Both the position numbers and the translations under genes were made by a program. A stretch of 64,000 bases of DNA from Salegentibacter salegens. GTDB lineage: Bacteria > Bacteroidota > Bacteroidia > Flavobacteriales > Flavobacteriaceae. The notes under the pieces are model-generated. The model made no database searches, was not told where the DNA came from, and worked only from the letters and a program-made list of their open reading frames with translations. Within the stretch, counting starts at the first letter, position 1, and every line of letters starts with the position of its first letter. Of the stretch, positions 57,944 to 64,000 are shown in pieces. The stretch covers positions 310,001 to 374,000 of the forward strand of contig NZ_LT670848.1 of NCBI RefSeq assembly GCF_900142975.1. Direction: 5' to 3'.

Positions 57944-58318
57944 ATGGCAAGAATTGCAGGGGTAGATATACCTAAACAAAAGCGAGGAGTTATAGCATTG
58001 ACCTATATCTTCGGAATTGGTAGAAGCAGGGCTCAAAAGATCCTTAGCCAGGCCAAAGTAGATGAAAGCAAAAAAGTTTCAGATTGGGACGATGAAGAAA
58101 TTGGTCGTATTCGTGAAGCTGTTGGTGAATTTACAATCGAAGGAGAATTACGTACAGAAGTTCAAATGAGTATTAAGCGTCTAATGGATATTGGATGCTA
58201 TAGGGGTATTCGCCACAGAAGTGGTTTGCCACTTAGAGGTCAAAGAACCAAGAATAACTCAAGAACCAGAAAAGGTAGAAGAAAAACAGTTGCTAACAAG
58301 AAGAAAGCGACTAAATAG
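57944..58318 (+). CDS. rpsM: 30S ribosomal protein S13
   Basis: S13 has 124 residues in the 30S head, touching the P-site t[43 protein letters not shown] and a basic C-terminal tail are present. Confidence 0.99.
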   Translation: MARIAGVDIPKQKRGVIALTYIFGIGRSRAQKILSQAKVDESKKVSDWDDEEIGRIREAVGEFTIEGELRTEVQMSIKRLMDIGCYRGIRHRSGLPLRGQRTKNNSRTRKGRRKTVANKKKATK

Positions 58319-58326
58319 TAAGTAAT

Positions 58327-58713
58327 ATGGCAAAGAAGACAGTTCAAAAAAAGCGTAAAGTAATCGTGGAGTCCGTAGGGCAAGCACACGTTACGGCTTC
58401 TTTCAATAACATTATTGTTTCCCTTACCAATAAAAAGGGAGACGTTATTGCTTGGTCATCTGCAGGAAAAATGGGTTTTAGAGGTTCTAAAAAGAATACT
58501 CCTTATGCTGCCCAGTTAGCTGCAGAAGACGCGTCTAAAGTAGCTCACGAAGCTGGTTTGCGCAAAGTTAAAGTTTACGTTAAAGGGCCGGGGAATGGTA
58601 GAGAATCTGCTATTCGTTCGCTTCATAACAACGGGATTGAAGTAACTGAAATTATTGATGTTACTCCATTACCACACAACGGATGTCGTCCTCCTAAGAG
58701 ACGTAGAGTTTAA
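58327..58713 (+). CDS. rpsK: 30S ribosomal protein S11
   Basis: S11 has 128 residues on the platform. [21 protein letters not shown] and [27 protein letters not shown] C-terminus are standard. It is followed by an 87-base gap that holds a candidate S4 leader. Confidence 0.99.
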   Translation: MAKKTVQKKRKVIVESVGQAHVTASFNNIIVSLTNKKGDVIAWSSAGKMGFRGSKKNTPYAAQLAAEDASKVAHEAGLRKVKVYVKGPGNGRESAIRSLHNNGIEVTEIIDVTPLPHNGCRPPKRRRV

Positions 58714-58739
58714 TAAAAAGTATAATAATAAGAGAGGAG

Positions 58740-58780
58740 TTAAGATTATCGAAGGACAGAGACCTTAATTCATAATCCCT
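58740..58780 (+). promoter_or_regulatory. Candidate structured leader of rpsD
   Basis: In the rpsK-rpsD gap GATTAT (58744-58749) pairs with ATAATC (58772-58777), and AAGG (58752-58755) with CCTT (58763-58766); TTAAG/CTTAA offers an alternative pairing. S4 represses the alpha operon in E. coli, so an autogenous S4 site is plausible but unproven. Confidence 0.4.
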
Positions 58781-58800
58781 TTCTTCTAAATTTAAAGTTA

Positions 58801-59406
58801 ATGGCAAGATATACTGGTCCAAAGACTAAAATAGCCCGTAAATTCGGTGAAGCTATTTTTGGAGACGATAAATCTTTTGAAAAAAGAAATTATCCTCCGG
58901 GACAACACGGTAACAACCGTCGTCGCGGTAAGAAATCTGAATATGCAATCCAGTTAATGGAGAAGCAAAAAGCAAAGTATACTTACGGTATCCTTGAGCG
59001 TCAGTTTAGTAATATGTTTAAAAAAGCTACTAGAGCGCAAGGAATTACTGGTGAAGTGCTACTTCAACTTTGTGAATCACGTCTTGATAACGTAGTTTAT
59101 AGAATGGGTATTGCTCCAACTAGAAGCGCTGCAAGACAATTTGTATCTCACAGGCACATTACAGTAAATGGCGAGTTGGTTAACATACCTTCTTACCAAA
59201 TGAAAGCTGGTGATGTAGTAAGTGTTCGTGAAAAATCAAAATCTTTACAGGCTATCCAGGATTCACTAGCTAACTCTAGCAGTGTTTACGAATGGATTAC
59301 CTGGAATAACGAGACAAAACAAGGAACTTTTGTTTCAGTACCCGGACGTATTCAGATTCCGGAAAACATAAATGAACAATTCATCGTCGAATTATATTCG
59401 AAATAA
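58801..59406 (+). CDS. rpsD: 30S ribosomal protein S4
   Basis: S4 has 201 residues and starts 30S assembly. [39 protein letters not shown], and the S4 domain [23 protein letters not shown] are seen; there are no zinc Cys pairs. In E. coli it is the autogenous regulator of this unit. Confidence 0.99.
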   Translation: MARYTGPKTKIARKFGEAIFGDDKSFEKRNYPPGQHGNNRRRGKKSEYAIQLMEKQKAKYTYGILERQFSNMFKKATRAQGITGEVLLQLCESRLDNVVYRMGIAPTRSAARQFVSHRHITVNGELVNIPSYQMKAGDVVSVREKSKSLQAIQDSLANSSSVYEWITWNNETKQGTFVSVPGRIQIPENINEQFIVELYSK

Positions 59407-59426
59407 TAATTCACAGAAGTCGTAAT

Positions 59427-60419
59427 ATGGCAATACTAAATTTTCAGAAGCCCGATAAAGTTATAATGATTGATTCAACCGATTTCGAAGGGAAATTTGA
59501 ATTTCGCCCTTTGGAACCTGGCTATGGATTAACCGTTGGTAACGCTTTAAGGAGAGTGCTTTTATCTTCGTTAGAAGGTTATGCAATCACTTCAATTCGT
59601 ATAGAAGGCGTAGATCACGAATTCTCCGCTATTCCTGGAGTTGTGGAAGACGTAACAGAAATTATCCTGAATCTTAAACAAGTAAGGTTCAAAAGGCAAA
59701 TTGATGAAATAGATAACGAAGCCGTTACCATTTCTATATCTGGAGAAGAACAAATTACTGCCGGTCACTTTCAAAAATTCATTTCAGGCTTTCAGGTGCT
59801 AAACCCAGATCAAGTGGTTTGTACTGCAGATAAGAAAGTAAACCTGAATATGGAAATGACCATAGAAAAAGGTAGAGGTTATGTTCCAGCCGAAGAAAAC
59901 AAAAAAGCCAACGCACCTCTTGGAACTATATTTACCGATTCTATTTATACACCAATAAAGAACGTTAAGTATAGCATTGAAAACTATCGTGTAGAGCAAA
60001 AGACCGATTATGAAAAATTGGTTTTTGAAATCGTAAGCGATGGTTCTATTCACCCAAAAGATGCACTTACTGAAGCTGCAAAAACACTTATTCACCACTT
60101 TATGTTATTCTCAGACGAGCGTATCACGCTTGAAGCTGATGAAATAGCACAAACTGAAACTTATGATGAAGAATCCCTTCATATGAGACAGTTGCTAAAA
60201 ACCAAGTTGGTAGATATGGATCTTTCAGTAAGAGCTTTAAATTGCTTAAAAGCGGCTGAAGTTGATACCCTGGGAGACCTTGTTTCTTACAATAAAAATG
60301 ACTTGATGAAGTTTAGAAACTTCGGAAAGAAATCTTTGACAGAGCTTGAAGAATTGGTAAGTAACAAAGGACTTAACTTTGGTATGGACCTTTCAAAATA
60401 CAAATTAGATAAGGACTAA
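59427..60419 (+). CDS. rpoA: RNA polymerase alpha subunit
   Basis: This 330-residue subunit has an N-terminal assembly domain ([36 protein letters not shown]) and a C-terminal DNA-binding domain ([35 protein letters not shown]). The two are joined by a linker near residue 240-255. A 147-base gap follows before rplQ. Confidence 0.99.
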   Translation: MAILNFQKPDKVIMIDSTDFEGKFEFRPLEPGYGLTVGNALRRVLLSSLEGYAITSIRIEGVDHEFSAIPGVVEDVTEIILNLKQVRFKRQIDEIDNEAVTISISGEEQITAGHFQKFISGFQVLNPDQVVCTADKKVNLNMEMTIEKGRGYVPAEENKKANAPLGTIFTDSIYTPIKNVKYSIENYRVEQKTDYEKLVFEIVSDGSIHPKDALTEAAKTLIHHFMLFSDERITLEADEIAQTETYDEESLHMRQLLKTKLVDMDLSVRALNCLKAAEVDTLGDLVSYNKNDLMKFRNFGKKSLTELEELVSNKGLNFGMDLSKYKLDKD

Positions 60420-60435
60420 AAATAGTCTTGAGATA

Positions 60436-60548
60436 TTAGTATAGAGAATTCAGTTTTTCACCTTACTATATACTCATTACCAAATACTGAATACTAATTG
60501 ATAAGTAGTTTTCCATAAAAGCCGGCAAAAGATCGCGCTTTGGGAAAA
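60436..60548 (+). promoter_or_regulatory. Two hairpins in the rpoA-rplQ gap
   Basis: First, TTAGTAT and ATTCAGT (60436-60454, split by a few bases) pair with ACTGAATACTAA (60486-60497). Second, TTTTCC (60509-60514) and AAAGC (60518-60522) pair with GCTTT (60537-60541) and GGAAAA (60543-60548), close to the rplQ start at 60567. No terminator U-run and no consensus promoter is seen. Confidence 0.4.
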
Positions 60549-60566
60549 TGAATTAAGAACAAAACA

Positions 60567-61076
60567 ATGAGACACGGAAAGAAAACAAACCATTTAGGTA
60601 GAAAGACCGCTCACAGGAAGTCTATGCTAGCCAATATGGCCTGCTCTCTTATAGAGCACAAGAGAATCAATACCACCGTAGCTAAAGCAAAAGCTTTAAA
60701 AGTTTTTGTAGAGCCTTTGGTAACTAAGTCTAAAGAAGATACTACTCACAATCGTAGGTTAGTATTTAGTAAACTTCGCCAAAAGGAAGCTGTAGCCGAA
60801 TTGTTTCGTGAGGTAGCTCCTAAAGTTGGTGACCGCCCGGGTGGATACACAAGGGTAATTAAATTAGGTAACCGTCTTGGAGATAATGCCGATATGGCCC
60901 TTATCGAGTTAGTTGATTACAACGAAACTTACAATTTAAGTAAAACAGAGAAGAAGAAATCTACACGTAGAGCGGGTAGAAAGAAATCTACTGAAGCTAC
61001 TCCAGATGCTCCAAACGCAGAAGGAAAAACAGAAGATAAATCTTCAGAAAATAAAGAAGACAAAAAAGAGGAATAG
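60567..61076 (+). CDS. rplQ: 50S ribosomal protein L17
   Basis: L17 has 169 residues. The conserved core [20 protein letters not shown] and [20 protein letters not shown] is followed by a Lys/Glu/Ser-rich tail of about 45 residues ([19 protein letters not shown]...), an extension often seen in this phylum. Last gene of the ribosomal block, closed by the terminator at 61105. Confidence 0.98.
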   Translation: MRHGKKTNHLGRKTAHRKSMLANMACSLIEHKRINTTVAKAKALKVFVEPLVTKSKEDTTHNRRLVFSKLRQKEAVAELFREVAPKVGDRPGGYTRVIKLGNRLGDNADMALIELVDYNETYNLSKTEKKKSTRRAGRKKSTEATPDAPNAEGKTEDKSSENKEDKKEE

Positions 61077-61104
61077 AAATGAATCTTTTAAAGTTCTAAT
61101 TTTT

Positions 61105-61139
61105 AAAAAGGATAAACTCTCAGGGTTTATCCTTTTTTT
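61105..61139 (+). terminator. Intrinsic terminator of the ribosomal block
   Basis: GGATAAAC (61110-61117) pairs with GTTTATCC (61125-61132), extended by A5/T5 and followed by a run of seven T. Confidence 0.9.
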
Positions 61140-61157
61140 ATATATTAAATTGAAATT

Positions 61158-61218
61158 GTCATTTCCGCGTAGGCGGAAATCCAAATAGTAAAGTCCATTT
61201 CCGTGAAGACGGAAATCC
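61158..61218 (+). repeat. GTCAT palindromic repeats, copies 2 and 3
   Basis: Copy 2: stem ATTTCCGC (61161-61168), loop GTAG, stem GCGGAAAT. Copy 3: stem ATTTCCGT (61197-61204), loop GAAG, stem ACGGAAAT. Compared with copy 1 at 47156, arm changes come in complementary pairs. Both lie between the rplQ terminator and carA. Confidence 0.75.
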
Positions 61219-61242
61219 CAGCAACACAACAAATTAATAAGA

Positions 61243-62355
61243 ATGAAATATCAAACCCGAAAAAAAGCGATTATCTTACTGGAAGATGGCACTATCTTTC
61301 ACGGTAAGGCTGTAGGAGACAAAGACGGTAAAGCCGTTGGTGAAGTTTGTTTTAATACCGGAATGACCGGTTACCAGGAGATCTTTACAGATCCTTCTTA
61401 TTACGGCCAGCTTATGGTTACCACTAATGCCCATATTGGTAATTACGGAACTTTAGCCGAAGAAAGTGAAGCCGATAAAGCTAAGATCTCTGGGCTTATC
61501 TGTAAGAACTTCAGTTACACCTATTCCCGCCCGGCTGCCGATTCTTCACTGCAGGAGTTTTTAGATGATAGTAACTTATTTGCTATTTCTGATGTAGATA
61601 CTCGTGCGCTGGTAACTTACATTAGAGAAAATGGAGCAATGAACGCTATTATCTCAACAGATGTAGATAATATAGAAGGTCTTAAAAAAGAACTTGCCGA
61701 AGTACCAGATATGAATGGGTTGGAACTTGCTTCTAAAGTTTCTACCAAAGAGCCATATTATTTCGGTAACGAAAATGCCACTTATAAAATAGCTGCACTG
61801 GACGTTGGAATTAAAAAGAACATTCTTCGCAATTTTGAAAAACGTGATGTGTACGTAAAGGTTTTTCCTTACAATGCCACTTACGAAGAGATGAAGGAAT
61901 GGAATCCAGATGGCTATTTTCTTTCAAATGGGCCTGGAGATCCACAGCCTTTGGAAAGTGCTATCAATCTTACTAAAGCTATTTTAGAAAAGGATCATCC
62001 GTTATTTGGTATTTGTTTGGGGCACCAGATCATCGCCATTGCTAACGGGATTAAAACCTATAAAATGCACCACGGTCACCGCGGAATAAATCACCCGGTA
62101 AAAAATCTTAAGACCGGAAAAGGTGAAATTACTTCTCAAAATCACGGTTTCTCGGTAGATAAAGCAGAAACTGAGGCAAACAGCGAAGTGGAAATCACTC
62201 ATATTTGCTTAAATGACGATACTGTTGGTGGAATCTCGATGAAAAATAAAAACTGTTTTTCAGTTCAATATCACCCAGAGGCAAGTCCGGGGCCTCACGA
62301 TGCCAGTTACTTGTTTGATGAATTTATGGATAGAATAAAAGGAGCGAAAGCTTAA
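61243..62355 (+). CDS. carA: Carbamoyl phosphate synthase small subunit
   Basis: This is the glutamine amidotransferase subunit that supplies ammonia for carbamoyl phosphate (arginine and pyrimidine synthesis). The N-terminal domain (ILLEDGTIFHGKAVGDKDGK; NTGMTGYQEIFTDPSYYGQ) and the class I amidotransferase domain are seen in 370 residues, with nucleophile Cys in GICLGHQ and the His/Glu in QYHPEASPGPHD. carB is not in the window; the gene ends at its own terminator. Confidence 0.98.
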   Translation: MKYQTRKKAIILLEDGTIFHGKAVGDKDGKAVGEVCFNTGMTGYQEIFTDPSYYGQLMVTTNAHIGNYGTLAEESEADKAKISGLICKNFSYTYSRPAADSSLQEFLDDSNLFAISDVDTRALVTYIRENGAMNAIISTDVDNIEGLKKELAEVPDMNGLELASKVSTKEPYYFGNENATYKIAALDVGIKKNILRNFEKRDVYVKVFPYNATYEEMKEWNPDGYFLSNGPGDPQPLESAINLTKAILEKDHPLFGICLGHQIIAIANGIKTYKMHHGHRGINHPVKNLKTGKGEITSQNHGFSVDKAETEANSEVEITHICLNDDTVGGISMKNKNCFSVQYHPEASPGPHDASYLFDEFMDRIKGAKA

Positions 62356-62377
62356 AATTTTTTATTAAAACTAATGA

Positions 62378-62410
62378 AAAAGCCCAAAAAATAAACATTT
62401 TGGGCTTTTC
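62378..62410 (+). terminator. Intrinsic terminator after carA
   Basis: AAAAGCCCAAAA (62378-62389) pairs with TTTTGGGCTTTT (62398-62409), then more T. A near-symmetric stem. Confidence 0.9.
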
Positions 62411-62467
62411 TTTTGTCAAAACCGAAATTATTCTAAATTGCAGCCTCAAATTCATCAAAACTCATCA

Positions 62468-63007
62468 ATGAAAAAATTACTACTACTCAGCTTTTGTCTT
62501 TTTACATTTTCATCTATCAACGCCCAGGATCAAGCTTCGGTTGAAGACGGTCTTTTGTCAATAAACATCTTAACACCTGGTTTAGAATACGAATACGGCC
62601 TTACAAATTCTACTACCTTAGATTTACGGGCAGGATCGGCTTTCGGTTATAGAGATAACAGCTACTTTGGAGAAGATTTTGGTATTTATCCAACATTTAA
62701 TGTTCAATATCGCTATTATTATAATCTAGAAAAACGCCTGAATAAAGGAAAAAATATAAAGAATAATAGTGCTAATTATATCGCTTTAAGCGGGAGTGTC
62801 CAATCTGGCAAGCCTATAATTGGAGACCTAGAATATAGTGAAGGTTATTTTGGAACTGTTGGACCGGTTTGGGGTTTACAGCGTTATTATGGTAGCGGCT
62901 TTAAATTAGACCTTAATTTAGGAGCGGGTTACGGTTTTAATGAGTCTGGTGATTCTTTTTTGTCGTTACTTATTGGGATTAGATTAGGATGGCGTTTATC
63001 AAACTAA
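62468..63007 (+). CDS. Small outer-membrane beta-barrel protein
   Basis: This protein is of unknown function. The start at 62468 (MKKLLLLSFCLFTFSSINAQ signal peptide) is preferred to the in-frame ATG at 62438, which adds ten hydrophilic residues. The 179 residues show alternating strands and Gly/aromatic turns such as TLDLRAGSAFGYRDNSYFG and LNLGAGYGFNESGD. It ends in a typical barrel strand LIGIRLGWRLSN. The last 19 bases overlap the next gene, so the two are coupled. Confidence 0.8.
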   Translation: MKKLLLLSFCLFTFSSINAQDQASVEDGLLSINILTPGLEYEYGLTNSTTLDLRAGSAFGYRDNSYFGEDFGIYPTFNVQYRYYYNLEKRLNKGKNIKNNSANYIALSGSVQSGKPIIGDLEYSEGYFGTVGPVWGLQRYYGSGFKLDLNLGAGYGFNESGDSFLSLLIGIRLGWRLSN

Positions 63008-63672
63008 TTCTTTTCAGTCTTTTGTTGCTTGGGATTTCTAAAATTCAGGCACAAAAGCATCCTGTTTTCTATGCAGGTTTTGAAGGCTACAGGCATACCG
63101 ATTTTGAAAATAATAGCTTCGGTAAATTTTCGGTAGGATCTCAAATCTATCAAATTAAGTTTTTTGCCCCCGAAATTGGTTTTGATTATGGGGGAGGCTC
63201 GCTTTCAGAAAGAACTGTTTTTGGTGACAATTTTAATATTCAAGACCCAAGAAAAGGACTTTTAAGGCAACGCTTTACTTATTCTGTCTTGACTTTTAAT
63301 CCAAAATTAAAATTTGGGGAAGAAGATGCTTATATCACCTTTTCTCCAAAATATCATATAGGAAGATTAAAAGGAGAAGCAGCTTATCTTGAGTACCGTG
63401 GTGATAATAATAGATACATAGGTGTGAAAGAAAGTGAGGAAGCTAAATTCAACACCTCCTTCTGGAGTTTCGCTATTGGTTTTGAAGGTTTACAGATTAC
63501 TGCAAAGTACTGGTTTGCTCTTTCTCTGCATTATACATTGGTTGATGCCAACGAAGTTTGGAATACCATGGAGTTTTCAGCAGAAGATGCGTTTATGCAG
63601 TCAGCTTCAACTTCTACCATAGGGCTAGGTTTTCGTTTTTATTATAATCCATTTGCTTCAAAAAATGACTAA
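62989..63672 (+). CDS. Outer-membrane beta-barrel protein, paired with the preceding gene
   Basis: This 227-residue protein has a signal peptide (MAFIKLILFSLLLLGISKIQ) and a strand-rich mature part (HPVFYAGFEGYRHTDFEN; KLKFGEEDAYITFSPKYHIG), ending in IGLGFRFYYNPF, a barrel-type end followed by ASKND. The start lies within the last codons of the preceding barrel gene in another frame. The function is unknown. Confidence 0.8.
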   Translation: MAFIKLILFSLLLLGISKIQAQKHPVFYAGFEGYRHTDFENNSFGKFSVGSQIYQIKFFAPEIGFDYGGGSLSERTVFGDNFNIQDPRKGLLRQRFTYSVLTFNPKLKFGEEDAYITFSPKYHIGRLKGEAAYLEYRGDNNRYIGVKESEEAKFNTSFWSFAIGFEGLQITAKYWFALSLHYTLVDANEVWNTMEFSAEDAFMQSASTSTIGLGFRFYYNPFASKND

Positions 63673-63921
63673 AATTATGTTTTCTAATAATTTCAGCATT
63701 TAAAAATCTTCCGAATTTCATAAAATGCCATTCTGTTTTGGTTTTCGGTAAATCCGTAAAAAATCATACTATTTCATGAGATTCTTTTAGATACTTTCTT
63801 TTAGAAAACCATTTCGTGTTTCCATAATGTTATAAATGCTTTAAAACTACCTGTTTCCCTCGATTTTTTAGGCTTCAATTTGTATCTTGCATTCAAATCA
63901 ATTAACTAATTAAAAAAGATT

Positions 63922-64000
63922 ATGAGTGTAATAATAAATATTCACGCCCGTCAGATTTTCGACTCAAGAGGAAATCCAACCGTAGAAGTAGATGTTTTAA
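63922..64000 (+). CDS. eno: Enolase, 5' end only
   Basis: The first 26 codons read [20 protein letters not shown] then VEVDVL, the invariant start of enolase (the [12 protein letters not shown] signature). The gene runs out of the window. Enolase makes phosphoenolpyruvate from 2-phosphoglycerate. The 249 bases before it hold no other gene; no full promoter match was found there. Confidence 0.95.
   Translation, partial: MSVIINIHARQIFDSRGNPTVEVDVL

Noticed and set aside
61006..61232. Small ORFs on both strands over the rplQ end and the GTCAT repeats
   Set aside because: They consist of the Lys/Glu tail in another frame, the terminator and the repeat; no start signal or conservation expected.
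1..64000. tRNA, rRNA, CRISPR, prophage or defence island
   Set aside because: I saw no cloverleaf with CCA-type end, no spaced direct repeats, and no phage or nuclease gene cluster. The view is by eye, so a tRNA scan would be a useful confirmation.

Overview
The window is a 64 kb stretch of low-GC chromosome from a member of the Bacteroidota, most likely a marine or sediment Flavobacteriaceae of the Gramella/Salegentibacter type. The lineage call rests on a SusC/SusD pair, a PorP/SprF gene, a type B type IX secretion sorting domain, promoters of the TTTG / TAnnTTTG kind, weak ribosome binding sites, and the gene order rpsL-rpsG-fusA-rpsJ-rplC without tuf. The genus is an inference.

Layout. 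Positions 1-9.2 kb hold the tail of an unidentified gene, an MlaE/MlaF-type ABC transporter pair, a PafA-like secreted phosphatase, a three-gene unit (ketoacyl-ACP synthase III, methyltransferase, family 2 glycosyltransferase) behind a perfect CRP-type palindrome, and glycine dehydrogenase (gcvP). Positions 9.3-18.2 kb hold a UbiA-like membrane protein, an ECF-like sigma factor with a small zinc-type anti-sigma candidate, an M3 peptidase, purK-purE, hpt-adk, obg and a DUF4136 lipoprotein. Positions 18.3-27.8 kb hold one cell-surface locus: a giant repetitive type IX-secreted adhesin, followed by PorP/SprF and an OmpA/PD40 protein. The adhesin gene is cut in two by a 1.2 kb IS5-family element, and removing the element restores the frame exactly. 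Positions 28-38.9 kb hold a TPR protein, mpl, radC, a deacetylase-like protein, a YjjG-type HAD phosphatase, a lipoprotein gene with an in-frame TGA, a DUF5723 outer-membrane protein, rarA, a rhomboid protease and rlmB. Positions 39-43.4 kb hold an isolated SusD/SusC pair.

From 43.8 to 61.1 kb runs one long block of translation genes: str (rpsL, rpsG, fusA, rpsJ), S10 (rplC to rpsQ), spc (rplN to secY, infA, rpmJ) and alpha (rpsM, rpsK, rpsD, rpoA, rplQ). Most gaps are under 25 bp. The exceptions fall before rplC, rpsH, rpmJ, rpsD and rplQ, and each holds foldable sequence that may be regulatory. The most striking is a strong intrinsic terminator 30 nt before rplC, laid out like the L4 attenuator of the E. 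coli S10 leader. The window ends with carA, two overlapping outer-membrane barrel genes and the first codons of enolase.

Most of the window is ordinary housekeeping sequence. The points most worth following are the IS-split adhesin, the r-protein leader candidates, the in-frame TGA, the CRP-type operator, and GTCA-headed palindromic repeats whose copies keep base pairing through paired changes. I found no CRISPR array, tRNA, rRNA or phage, and no clear novel defence system.
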